A program made the translations under genes and the position numbers. From contig CM046837.1 in the NCBI GenBank assembly GCA_025618425.1, forward strand, positions 22,258,480-22,322,479: DNA of 64,000 nucleotides, written 5' to 3'. Shown one piece after another: positions 22,661 to 32,839 of the stretch. The first letter of the stretch is position 1. Every line of letters starts with the position of its first letter. The notes beneath the pieces were generated by a model, which did no database searches, was not told the origin of the DNA, and saw only the letters and a program-made list of their open reading frames with translations. The DNA is from Heliocidaris tuberculata. Taxonomy: Eukaryota > Echinodermata > Echinoidea > Camarodonta > Echinometridae.

Positions 22661-22778
22661 ATGTGTGTATCAAAATGTTCACAGGAACAAAGTTCCGACG
22701 AAATGCAGTGTTAAAGATATGTACAAAAAAAATAAGTTCACAACATCGAAAAAATACACACACGAGGAGCATGTTTTT

Positions 22779-22823
22779 AACTTCACAAGCGCTTTCGATT
22801 TATTCTCTTCAGGTGAAGTGAGC
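22779..22823 (-). ncRNA. Hammerhead-ribozyme-like motif, left arm
   Basis: Read on the minus strand, the sense of the Penelope frame, it has stem I ACTTCAC/GTGAAGT (7 bp), CTGAAGA fitting CUGANGA, a weak stem II (GAATAAATC), GAAA, then AGCGCT and U-U before stem I closes. The self-complementary AGCGCT allows only a loopless stem III within one molecule, so cleavage might need a dimer, as proposed for Penelope hammerheads. Stem II has only two clear pairs. Activity is not shown. Coordinates are good to a few bases. Confidence 0.4.
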
Positions 22824-22871
22824 CTTTGATAGTTTTACATGACTTTATATACAAGTATTCTTAAGAAAATA

Positions 22872-23093
22872 CAGTGTGTCCCAGAAAAAAGGAAACCGGA
22901 TTTCATGGCATGAATTTTCTATTGTTTTAATTCAATCATGCGTCAATTATGAATAATGAGTTGTGCATCAAATGAAAGAAGAGAAGCATAGCTTTTATAG
23001 ATGTATAACTCATCAAGGAAATTATTCGTCATGATAGAAAATTTCTGCCATGACATCCGGTTTCCTTTTTTTTGGGGGGGGGGGGACACACTG
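22872..23093. mobile_element. Mariner-type MITE
   Basis: The termini CAGTGTGTCCC and GGGACACACTG are flanked by TA (22870-22871 and 23094-23095). Inside, GGAAACCGGAT is repeated inverted, with an expanded G run at the right end. Comparison with the right Penelope arm, which lacks it, shows the empty site and confirms the boundaries. TA duplications are typical of Tc1/mariner. No ORF is present. Confidence 0.9.
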
Positions 23094-23384
23094 TACAGTA
23101 ATATTCAAATGAGGACGAGGTTTGTAACATTGTCTATAGTTGTTTTTACGACGTACTTAGTCTTACTCTTAATCTTAGAATAAGCGTTGTAAAGTCTTTT
23201 ATGTTCAGTTTGTTTGAGAATCCTAATCCATACAAATCAACGCATCATAGAGCTACACAAAGATTCTTAATGATGTAAACTATGTAATGTTGCCTGTATT
23301 CATGGGAATAACAAACAAAGGTGGGTTATTGTAAAAGAAAAAAAAAGTTAAAGAAGGACATTCGGATTGAATGTGCATAGTCAT

Positions 23385-23570
23385 AAGAAGAGAGAGACAG
23401 AGTGATGGGGGGGGGGGGCAGGGGAGAAGAGAGAGAGAGAGAGCGAGGAAAAAGATGGGGGGGGCAGGGTGTGCAAGACCAGGGGTAACGAGAGAGGGCA
23501 GAAAGGAGGGAAGGGCATAATAAGGAAAAGAGAGAAAGAGAGAGAGAGAGAATGAGAGGAGAGATAGTAA
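23385..23570. repeat. AG-rich low-complexity tract
   Basis: GAGAGAGA, GGGGGG and GGAAAGAGAG runs are mixed. Ser/Leu/Pro-rich minus-strand frames are artefacts. Confidence 0.9.
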
Positions 23571-23766
23571 AAGATGCATAGGGTATCGTTTCCTGAATTA
23601 TATGATTCAAATACATCAATCTGTTTATATAAGTTCATAAATGTTTGAAGATTTATATAAAGAATATTGTGATATAAATCAAATAATAGTAATACATACA
23701 GAGGAACACAGAGACATACATTACTCTTTATTATCTTTTCGTTTCAGATATCATAAAATATTAGGA

Positions 23767-24165
23767 CTACAAAGCATTCAAAGAAGGCACGAATTTCGAA
23801 ATGAAGTATTTTTCTTTAAGACATCTTTTAATTTTGTTGTCTTCTTTCCTTTTGTAAAAAGGTAATATATCAAAGTTTGGTTCCTGTGAGCCAGCAGATT
23901 TGTCGATGTGAGCGCTCACTTTTAGTTGTCGATATTGTTCTTGGCGTATTTGTTGTCTATGTAGAGTGAGTCTTTGTCGAATTGTGTCCCCTGTTTCGCC
24001 TATATATGGTTCCCCACAGCCATGGCAAATTATGCAATATATGAGATTTTGTGTAGTACATGTGAACGGGAATGATATTAGGAACGCTTCATTTTTGTTT
24101 TTGAAGATAATATTATTATTTTCTTTTGTATATGGGCAAGCTTTACATCTTTTATCGTTACACTT
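23767..24165 (-). pseudogene. Penelope-like GIY-YIG endonuclease C-terminus
   Basis: The frame reads KCNDKRCKACPY (Cys pairs preceding the nuclease), then LIYCIICHGCGEPYIGETGD with the Y-I/Y-I-G signature, RQRLTLHRQQIR with the conserved Arg, VSAHID, and a final LKEKYFISKF region ending at TAG (23769-23767). This order is the Penelope C-terminal endonuclease, which nicks the target for reverse transcription. The frame is open over the nuclease but has a stop directly upstream, and no reverse transcriptase motifs are found. It is therefore a fragment. Confidence 0.8.
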
Positions 24166-24485
24166 TTAATACCATTTTTCATACCATTTTATTGTGATTT
24201 CGGGGCTGCCCTGGTTAACAAGCGTTTCAGATTTGGGCTTTGGCGTTTACTTTAATTCTTTGTCGTTTGACAAGGCGGTACTTGTTTCTTTTATCATTTA
24301 AGACACATTGGGATTATTTGGATTATGAGTGTGAATAAAAGATATTGATTAAGTATTTTCATTATTTTTCGATTAATCGTAAAAACAACTATAGGACAAT
24401 GTTACAAACCTCGTCCTCATTTGAATACTAGTGTATTTCCTTAATCATACATGTATATTAAATCATGTAAAACTATCTAAGGCTC

Positions 24486-24525
24486 ACTTCACCTGAAGAG
24501 AATAAATTGAAAGCGCTTGTGAAGT
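24486..24525 (+). ncRNA. Hammerhead-ribozyme-like motif, right arm
   Basis: Stem I is ACTTCAC (24486-24492) with GTGAAGT (24519-24525). CTGAAGA (24493-24499) fits CUGANGA, GAAA is at 24509-24512, the self-complementary AGCGCT at 24512-24517, and the predicted cleavage site follows U24518. The stem II segment (24500-24508) pairs poorly. It is the inverted counterpart of the left-arm motif; the core residues are kept in both arms. Confidence 0.4.
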
Positions 24526-24693
24526 TAGAAACATGCTCCTCGTGTGTGTATTCTATACGACGTTGTGAACTTTATTTTCTACATATATATAATTGTGAGA
24601 AATGAAAATTAGAGAATAATGGTTGCGTAGCTTAAATCAAAGTTCCCCAGAGCTGTCCTCCCTTTTTGAATATTTTACAAAGGTTGAAAAAAA

Positions 24694-24765
24694 TGTCTCC
24701 GCCGGGAATCGAACCCGAGTCGTTGGCTTAGAACGCCAATGCCTTAACCACTAGACCACGGAGAC
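24694..24765 (-). tRNA. tRNA-Arg(TCT)-like, well-folded, possibly SINE-derived
   Basis: A 72-nt cloverleaf folds without mismatch: acceptor GTCTCCG/CGGAGAC, D stem GTCT/AGGC, anticodon stem TTGGC/GCCAA, loop GTTCTAA (anticodon TCT), T arm with GGTTCGATTCC, discriminator A. A box TGGTCTAGTGG and B box are canonical. It is closely related to the local SINE heads, and a SINE-like tail with GTTGCGTAGCTTAAATCAAAG lies on its 3' side, so it may be a young SINE head rather than a functional gene. No CCA is encoded, as expected for a nuclear tRNA. Confidence 0.6.
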
Positions 24766-24974
24766 GGGCCAGTGATTTCGGCGACACCAGATTCAATTGA
24801 CCGACAGATTGACAAATCTTCAACCTAATTAATTAATTCCTTTGTCGGGGGCAGGTGAGTTTCGAACAAAGACAAGCCGCATGCCTCAGCTGGATCCAAG
24901 CATATGCTTTGAGATACATGTATACATTAGAATAATAATCATTATAAACAATTGTAAGGAAATAACATATACAA

Positions 24975-25499
24975 CAGCTAATAGCATTCAGGCGATGCCG
25001 CTCACTCCAAGACCTTCTAGTATCATCTCGTGTTTCCGCCCACTCCCAAAGCAATCTGACTGAAAACATGGGCTCTTCCAAATGCAAAGCCAAGAAATGT
25101 TGTATCTGCCCATTCATGATGAACACAAAACAATTCACGAGCACAACAACCGGAGAGAAGTTCCCAATCACACAACATATCAATTGTAAATCTTCATGGG
25201 TACTATACCTGATTACCTGCAAACACTGTACCAAACAATATATCGGCAAAACAACAAATGCTCTCTATACGAGAATGTGCAACACACGGTCAGACATCAA
25301 GAAATACCACACAGACAGGAGTAAGGAAATCCCTATTGCTGCCCATTTCAGCACAAATGGGCATACTGCAGATGACATTCAACTCACATGAATAGAAGTA
25401 ATTAGAAAACACCAAGAATCAATCATCCTGAAACGTGAATCACACTGGATCCTCAAACTTAAGACGCTTACACCAAACGGCATCAATGTTGAGGAATAA
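24975..25499 (+). pseudogene. Second Penelope-like GIY-YIG fragment, different lineage
   Basis: The frame reads FRRCRSLQDLLVSSRV, then CKAKKCCICPFM, VLYLITCKHCTKQYIGKTTN (GIY-YIG signature), RMCNTRSDIKK, IAAHFSTNGH, and ESHWILKLKTLTPNGIN with a terminal stop at 25497-25499. A TGA replaces the expected Trp before IEV (near 25389). The C-termini differ enough from the element at 23.8 kb to indicate a separate Penelope-like family. Only the endonuclease end survives. Confidence 0.8.
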
Positions 25500-26300
25500 G
25501 TCGCGAACTCGGCAATTACATACACTTGTTTCTCTCATACGGACTTTTGTTTTTAGTTATTTTTTTTTTGTTGTAATTATTATTTTAATTATTATTTTTA
25601 TTTTTTTTTTACTTTTTTTATTTATTTTTTAAAAATTATTTTCATTATTATTATCATTGTCACATACATAATAAAGTAAACATACATAATAGATTAAATA
25701 GAGAGAAGAGAGTTAGTTTGTTTTCTTACGAAATTATAGTAGGTATTGGACAGTGTTTCTTACAAAAGATTATGAAACGGCGGTTTATTATAGCTGTGAT
25801 ATCCCATAATTTGAAGCTAATTGTTTTATTTCGTTAAAGATGTATGATATTTTGTGTATGATATTCACCATACAATTCGTATAGTACATGTAGAATATAA
25901 GTAGAATGCTGTATGAACTCGGTGACTTGTTTACTCTCAAATATATGCACTTGTTGCATTTCAGGTATTTAATGAATATTTATGATATTCCCCATGGCAA
26001 CACGTGCGCATTGGCAAAGCACAGTACGCTTTTTAACACCAGTGGGTATCTAAGCAACTCAAAATTAATGTCAGAACTATTAACATTATTCAAGGAATTC
26101 AGCAAGACCTTGCCCTTGCCATCACTTCTGTCTACGACAGGTATGTCGGCTTTATCATAATTCATTTGAAATTTCAGTATTTTTACATAATATTTCTACT
26201 GACAGTAAAATTAATTCATCAATTTTTGAATGATTGTGTCTTCTCTTTGTATTTTGTGAACTATTCTCAAAAAGCTTAAATTTCCTGAGTATCCTGCGTC
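25500..26300. other. T-rich non-coding stretch
   Basis: TTA/TTT low complexity lies near 25555-25660. No gene or transposon end is recognised after it. An 84-codon plus-strand frame at 25906-26160 matches nothing I know. Confidence 0.5.
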
Positions 26301-26375
26301 ATCTTTGGTTTGAATTCATCCCACTATGTTCTATATCACCCAAACCAAAGCGAATGGTAAAAGTAGACTCAACAT

Positions 26376-26379
<4 letters not shown>

Positions 26380-26421
<42 letters not shown>

Positions 26422-26710
26422 CGTTGTGTTTGTGTGCGTGTGGGTGTGTGTGTGTGTGCGAGTGTGCATGAGTATAGCGAAATCAATGTACTTCGAACAA
26501 AACGCGGGTAGTTATTCATATTTTGAAGGAATAAGATATTATGAAATATGACTTGGTCCTAATGTACTTTCCATGATATCATCAAAATAACATATAGGTT
26601 TTATTAAGTCATATATTTCTGATTTATATCTTTTTTAAAGTTTGTTGGTTTTCGGCAAACACTTTAATCGGCGACTGATCGTTTATTATTCCTCGATGTG
26701 TTGCCCACCT
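26380..26710. repeat. Dispersed repeat, copy A
   Basis: A TA/TG microsatellite is followed by CGAAATCAATGTACTTCGAA, GGGTAGTTATTCATATTTTG and CGGCGACTGATCGTTTATTAT. The same order is found at 63690-64000. The family is unknown. Confidence 0.8.
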
Positions 26711-26937
26711 TTCTTTAGTAAAAAAAAAGAAATCGCTAGGCGATAGTTGGGAAACACTAGGGATCAGTCTGATCTTTTGGCTAACCATTGAAAAAACCAA
26801 ATAACCTTCTCACGACCAGTTTGGTAGGCAAAAGGTTTTCGATGCAGCATCTTAGCATCTTAGCATTATGCAATGGTAAACCAATGAGGAACTGAAACGT
26901 AAATGACTATTACTCATTTATGTTTCAGTTCCCCATA

Positions 26938-26948
26938 GATAAACAAGA

Positions 26949-27007
<59 letters not shown>

Positions 27008-27345
27008 GTGAGACATCGATTGAATTGAATGAGAGAAATAAGTTGCGTAGCTAAATTCATTGTTCCTCCTTACTGACTTCCTTTCTGTTTGCAGTTTGCA
27101 AAAACTGTCTCCGCCGGGAGTCGAACCCGGGTCTCTGGCACTGTACGCCAAACGCCTTAACCACTAGACCACGGAGGCGGGTTGAGTGGTATTCGGCTAC
27201 ACCAGGTACAAACACCGACAGGCAGCCCTTGCAACCCTTCGCAGTTAATTTATTCCTTTTCTTTGAGGGACAGGGGAGTACTGAACAATGAAAAGCCGCA
27301 TGCCTAGCTAGATCCATGGCGGATTCATGTATTAGAATGAATTAA
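26938..27345 (-). mobile_element. tRNA-derived SINE, full unit
   Basis: In reverse orientation this shows the 5' region (CCATGGATCTAGCTAGGC), CTGTCGGTGTTTGTACCTGG, the tRNA-like head (27180-27106), the tail with GGAACAATGAATTTAGC and a terminal TA repeat. It continues into the TTTACCCACGAGAGTTGCCG block at 27385-27415. Confidence 0.8.
27106..27180 (-). repeat. tRNA-like head of SINE
   Basis: GTGGTCTAGTGGTTAAGG and GGGTTCGACTCC give A and B boxes. The acceptor stem has one mismatch and the anticodon-like triplet is ACA, unusual for a real tRNA. Confidence 0.8.
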
Positions 27346-27399
27346 TTATTTACAATGTGTGAGAAATTTGTTCTAATACTATAGCATCGGCAACTCTCG

Positions 27400-27637
27400 T
27401 GGGTAAATTTACATAATGTGAGAAATCGATTGAATTGAATGAGAGAAATAATTTGCGTAGCTAAATTCATTGTTCCTCCTTACTGACTTCCTTTCTGTGG
27501 AAATAACTGCAGGGTTTGCAAAAAATGTCTCCGCCGGGAGTCGAACCCGGGTCTTTGGCACTGTAAGGAGGAACAATGAATTTAGCTATGCAAATTATTT
27601 CTCTCATTCAATTCAATCGATTTCTCACATTATGTAA
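27400..27637. repeat. Head-to-head SINE inversion
   Basis: A minus-oriented SINE tail and half tRNA head (27417-27565) is joined at CACTGTAAGGAGG to a plus-oriented tail (27562-27637). The two tails (GGAACAATGAATTTAGCTA through TTTCTCACATTATGTAA) can pair as arms of about 70 bp. The plus-oriented tail is where the Tx1-type LINE inserted. Confidence 0.8.
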
Positions 27638-30558
27638 TCAAGAAATTAAAACATTCTATAGTCAATTATATGCGAAGCCAGATATATTAGAAAAAGATAT
27701 AGATGCAGGGTTACATCTCTTTTTGAAAGATTTACCTAAGTTAAGTAGAGAATCAAAAGAGCAGTTTGAAGGAATTATTACGGAAGGGGAATGTTTAGCA
27801 GCACTTACGCAAATGAAACTTAATAAGTCACCAGGTAATGATGGCTTAACACTGGAATTTTATAATATATTTTGGCCTGCGGTAGGGGGTTTAGTTGTAG
27901 GATCCTTGAAAGAAGCATTTTGTCATGGTGAGTTAGCTCCATCTCAGAGGCAAGCGATAATTACTTTAATTGAAAAAGAAGGGAAGGATCCATTAATGAT
28001 TAAAAATTATAGACCAATATCCTTGTTAAATTTAGATTATAAAATTCTTTCAAAAATTTTGTCAATTAGAATTAAGGAAGTTTTAAAAGAGGTAATTTTA
28101 CCGGATCAAGTTGGTTACATGCAAAATAGGAATATCGGTGAAGCAATAAGGTTGATTGATGATATGTTATTTTTTACGACGCATAACAACATACCCGGAT
28201 ATTTAGTAGCAGTGGATTTCGAGAAAGCATTCGACTCGATTTCACATATGTTTTTACAAAAAGTGCTAAAAGAGTTTGGATTTGGACAATTATTTCGCAA
28301 ATGGATCAAAATAATGTATAATAATGCTCTTAGTTGTGTTTTAAATGGGTGAAATTCAACAGGTTATTTTAGAATAGAAAGGGGAGTAAGACAAGGAGAC
28401 CCAGTATCACCGTATCTGTTTATTCTATTTATTGAGGTTCTTGCACATATGATACGAAATGATAATCATGTTTTAGGTATTCGATGTGGTTCAACTGAGG
28501 TAAAACAAATATTGTACGCAGATGATATAACACTTTTTGTTCGAAACATGGAATCGTTGAAAAGATTGGAGGTTTTGATTGAAAAATTCAAGAATATGTC
28601 TGGTTTGAAATATAACAAAGATAAAACATACATTATGATGATAGGTCCTACTAAAGACATAGTAGGTCGCTGCCTTTTGGAAAGGAAGTACAACTCGTTA
28701 GAATACTAGGAGTGTATTTCAGTTTAGATGTAAATGTAAAGGAGTCTATGAACTACAAAGAGATTCTGAGTAAAATAAAAAAGTCCTTAACATGGTGGAA
28801 ACAGAGAGATCTAACGTTGATGGGGAAAAATCCAATTATTGAAAACTTTTATATATTCTAAACTAGTGTATGTAGCATCTCTCATCCCTGTTCCAGAATG
28901 GGTGTTTCAGTCTTTGGACAAAATGTGTTTTGAATTTTTATGGAAAGGGAAAGATAAAATTAAAAGGAGTACCTTGTTCTTAAATTATAAGAAAGGGGGG
29001 CTTAAAATGATGGATTTTCGATTATTTATCAAAGTGCAAAGGATCATGTGGGTTAAGAGACTCTTAATGGGAGATCAACGAATGAAATGGAAACAATATT
29101 TTGAATATGCAATGCACCTTTACGGAGGAAGATTTATTTTTCAATGCAATTACTTTGTTGGAATGTTAAGGATAGATCTACCTCCATTTTATTGAGAGTT
29201 ATTAGATACGTGGTTAGAAGTAGGATATTTAAGAGAGAAGTATGATTATTTTACAGGAAAGGAACTCCTTTTTAATAATAAGTATATAATTTTTCGTGGT
29301 TCTAGTATATTTGATCATAGCCTATTTGCAAAAGGCATATTTCGACTGGAGCACATTATTGAAAAGAATGGTAGATTAAGATCGGATGATTATTTCATCA
29401 GAAAAGGTTTGTTTACATGGAACATATCACGAATAAAATATATTTTTGGAATGATCCCAGATAGTGGGAAGAAAAAAATGGTGAGAAAAGAAGAGGAGAA
29501 AATAGGATTAGATAAGGGAGAAATCAACTTTGTATTGGGTGAAAGTAATACCCTTAAGTGAAATCCCATCAAAAAGATTATACCTACAGTTACTTGATAA
29601 CAAATCTGAAAATTCATCTGTTCTGAATTAGTTGAAAGATTCGTTTAATATACCCATTATATGTGCAGAAAGAGCATTTACTAATTTAAGGAAATGTACT
29701 CTTAATAGCAAGCTACGAGAATTTCAATTCAAAATGTTACATAGCATTATTTATACAAACCATCATTTGTATCGTTTTGGTGTAGTTTCAAACAATTGTT
29801 GTTCCTTTTGTAAGAAAGAAGAGGAAACATATAGTCATGTTTTTTACGAGTGTGTTCACATTCAAAATATGTGGGAAAAGGTTAGCATTGAATTCAAGTA
29901 TCCTATTTTGAAAGATTTGAACTGGGAGAAAATTTATTTAGGAATTAATATGGAAAATGTGTGGAGAGAAAATTTAGTAAATCATCTTATTCTATTAGTT
30001 AAATATATGACTTTCCAATGTAGGAAAAGAGCGACACCTCCGACCGAAAAAGAAATTAAAGCAATGATGTCAGACAATCGATTAGAAGAGAAAAAAATTG
30101 GCTTTGGAGAGAGGTACCCTCTCATTACACCTTAGAAAATGGGAACATTTTGATTTCCGGGACGAAGAGATGGACATGGGGAGCTAAGCGTGCTTAATAA
30201 CATCAAAATCATGAAGAAAATTCTGAACTGTAGTTTTTTTAAAATCTGAGGCGGAACAACGGACACAATGGGGGGGGGGGGGGCCTTTTCTCTCTTTTTT
30301 TTTTTTCTTTTTTTTTTCTCTCATTTTCTTCCTTTTCATCTTTTTTTTATATTTTCCCCCTTTTTTATCACGAAGACTTCCATATTTTGCACAATTTATT
30401 ATTTAATACATGCATGTAAAATATTATGGTTACTTATTATTATGTAATTTGGCACAATGATACTGCATGTGAATATATTTGTTTGTATATTTTACCTTGA
30501 TTATTGCGAAAATGTTATTTTGAAAAAGGAAGTAATAAAAGATTCTTAAAAACAAAAA
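27638..30558 (+). mobile_element. 5'-truncated Tx1/L1-type LINE
   Basis: About 2.9 kb of ORF2 and 3' UTR lie between ATGTAA (27632-27637) and ATGTAA (30559-30564), where an uninterrupted SINE (21995-22055) reads straight through. This supports insertion with a short duplication. The apurinic endonuclease and ORF1 are absent. A poly-G and pyrimidine-rich stretch (30270-30330) lies in the 3' UTR. The tail ends in A-rich AACAAAAA. Confidence 0.85.
27640..30135 (+). pseudogene. LINE ORF2 reverse transcriptase and C-terminus, broken
   Basis: Readable RT blocks are KSPGNDGLTLEFY, NYRPISLLNLDYKILSKIL, AVDFEKAFDSIS (catalytic Asp), RGVRQGDPVSPYLF and LYADDITLF (catalytic Asp pair). Then follow the KKGGLKMMDF thumb-type region and a C-terminal CSFC...H...C motif (zf-RVT-like) near 29800-29870. 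These features and the order FYNIFW...NYRPISL suggest the L1/Tx1 group. It is inactivated by TGA at 28350, a frameshift near 28690, another stop at 29193 and further frame changes to 29640. The retained YADD shows decay is recent. Confidence 0.85.
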
Positions 30559-30650
30559 ATGTAAATTTACCCACGAGAGTTGCCGATGCTATAGTTACTA
30601 TAGCATCGGCAACTCTCGTGGGTAAATACTGTATTAGAACAAATTTCTCA
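30559..30650. repeat. Perfect SINE-block hairpin
   Basis: AATTTACCCACGAGAGTTGC with GATGCTATAG is followed by TTA and then its reverse complement. It is a head-to-head copy of the SINE-linked block and runs into the SINE end and a TA/CA microsatellite (30655-30717). Confidence 0.9.
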
Positions 30651-30659
30651 CACATTATA

Positions 30660-30715
<56 letters not shown>

Positions 30716-30724
30716 TGCACACAC

Positions 30725-31480
30725 AAGTATATTAAACGTATTTGTTGGGAATGGGGAATGATATCATCTAAGGGTTCTATTAACTATAATGGATTGACCT
30801 TTGACCTATAACTTACCTTCAAATATATGCAGCCTTATCCCGCTTTGATGATGAAATGTAATGAATATCACAATTGTGTTATTGTGTCAGTAAAGCCGAA
30901 AACATTCTCCTTTAAATTGACATTTATGTCCTTTGATCCTTAATCTACTTTAATACCCAAGTGCCTAATCATTCCACCTTCCTTAGGTACACCTATTGGC
31001 ACAAGTTTTGAAGTAAGTGGGCTTAAAGTATTCTTTAAATGTCGTGAACTGATCTTCATAACCTTCAATATAACTATCGCGAAATATTTAAAGTCTGTGC
31101 TCAATCATAATGCACACTCATCTTGCACCAAGTGTGAAATAAAATCCCTATTTAATGTTAATTACGCTGACCTAAGGAAGGGCTACTTTAAGGGATATTG
31201 ATAAGCGGTTTTGATCTGGTATTCATTTTGTTTCTTTCTTTCTTTCTTTCTTTTTCAACCGTAGGAAAATCCGATAGCTGTTTTCTCTTTTCTTTCAACT
31301 GTCAAATTTACGCCACATCCACACGACAATCACACGACTTTAATACTCGACCGTTTATCAAAAGCCACTTATAGTGCCTGAATATGGTGTATTTGAGTTT
31401 ACACCCGGGCACTTAATCATTGGTTCTATCACGATTCTGCGAATCCTCCATGTATCCTCATTTTTTTTAAATTTCTTAGA
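30725..31480. other. Non-coding stretch before SRCR copy 3
   Basis: Only a TTTC repeat near 31230-31252 stands out. No coding signal is seen. Confidence 0.5.
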
Positions 31481-31487
31481 AGCTTAG

Positions 31488-31714
31488 ATATGGCAGTAAA
31501 CAATCTGTTCATTATTCCAATCATTTTTTTCTCCTCCATCTGCGAACAACTTGGATATAGGCAGGGCTATGACCGGTATGATTACAGGGACATTGGTACC
31601 ACGTACTTTATGACAAATGTGATCAGATGTCCTCATAACATCTTTTATTGCACAGTTGTTCGTTTGTAACAAGGCGAACCAGTTTTCAAAGATACCTCTG
31701 GTGCCACAGACCAG
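31488..31714 (+). pseudogene. Decayed SRCR-domain exon, copy 3
   Basis: This copy gives the clearest central segment: SSICEQLGYRQGYDRYDYRD, then IGTTYFMTNVIRCPHNIFYC. ICEQLGY and GT.Y.M.NV.RC align with the V-C-R-Q-L-G and G..W.D.V.C motifs of SRCR domains. A TAA after VVRL interrupts the C-terminal part. The tail retains TGCCACAGACCAG before the GTGAG donor. The 5' border follows CTTAG. It lies 2 kb upstream of the cbEGF exons on the same strand. Confidence 0.65.
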
Positions 31715-31739
31715 GTGAGAGGTTTGACAAGGCTTCAAA

Positions 31740-32793
31740 ACAGCAACAAAACAGTGCCGCTAGACTTTTGCCGTTTGATTTCGTACTTTCTAAATTCTAA
31801 AGACGAAAGAAAAGAAAAGAAATCACATTATTTATGGGTAATGCAAAGAATATTATGCTAAGATAATTGCAAAACATGGTCAGGAATAACGTGTAGGTGG
31901 ATGCAACGCTGTTTTTTTTTTCCCCCTTAAAAAAAATGTCATTTTTAGATCTAAATTTGGAAAAATTGTCAAAATCTTTTTTTTTTTTCAATTATTTTCT
32001 TTTTATCAATATCATTAATTTTAAATAGTAGACATGTTTCATATCCTTTCAAAAGTCTGGTTTCGCATACACATGTATGGTAGAATGAAACACAAAAGTG
32101 TGATTTAGTCAAACTGGGGGTGTTGTAAAGCTTTGTGTTTTAAAGTTTGTTTCCGCACCATTAGTTTTGACCTTTCGTCCATTTTTTGATTAAATAATAA
32201 ATAATCATGTGCAATACAAATAGATAGTGAGCAAAATGGATATGGAAAATTCATTTTAGACGTCTTAATCTGTGGGCACAATTCCGAAAATTTTACCAAA
32301 AATATAATATACTTCTAATAAAAAGAACAAAGAAACAAAAAGAACAAAAAACACTGTAAGCGTATAAATATATGAATTCCAAGCTCCCTTCTTGATTGCA
32401 ACCTAAATCCCAGTTATTTCCTGTCTCAATCATGATTTTTTTTTTAAAGGCATTTCCTACATAAATGTCAGAATCTATCTGATACTTAAAAAAAGAAAGA
32501 AAAAAAAAGTTGTATTAGTCAATGCCAAATACGGGAAAAAATGTCCGCTCAATTTGAAATGATGTGTGTTTTTTTTTGTAACTAGGAATCTTAGCTATCA
32601 GAATCTACCATTCTGCCATAATGTTGGTGGTGAATGTGACCACTAGGGCCGTTGCCATGGTAACAAATCAATAAATACTGGAACATTATAAAATACAAAA
32701 TATTTGTTTATTCAACAAACTGAAAACAACTAGATATTTGTGTTTCTAGCTACTTGTTGATTACATTATTTTTTTTTTTTTTTTTTGTAATTT

Positions 32794-32839
<46 letters not shown>

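Larger units (their letters stand above)
22728..24570 (-). mobile_element. Penelope-like element with inverted arms
   Basis: The left arm (22728-23155) and right arm (24383-24570) are inverted copies: GAGGAGCATGTTT, AACTTCACAAGCGCTTTC, GTGAAGTGAGCC and ATTCAAATGAGGACGAGGTT occur in matching order. Between them a minus-strand GIY-YIG endonuclease frame is readable. Inverted or tandem pseudo-LTR arrangements with a C-terminal GIY-YIG endonuclease are characteristic of Penelope-like retroelements. The reverse transcriptase part is missing, so this is a truncated copy. A mariner-type MITE splits the left arm. Both arms contain a hammerhead-like motif. Confidence 0.75.

Noticed and set aside
23280..23638. 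Overlapping Ser/Leu/Pro-rich minus-strand frames with apparent signal-peptide hydrophobicity
   Set aside because: Three frames are open at once across AG-rich low-complexity sequence, which indicates composition and not coding.
31484..31738. Minus-strand frame (84 codons) overlapping SRCR copy 3; similar minus frames over copies 1 and 4
   Set aside because: Some residues are conserved between copies (LPxSKL...), but no known domain fits, and the + strand frame has SRCR spacing and splice borders.
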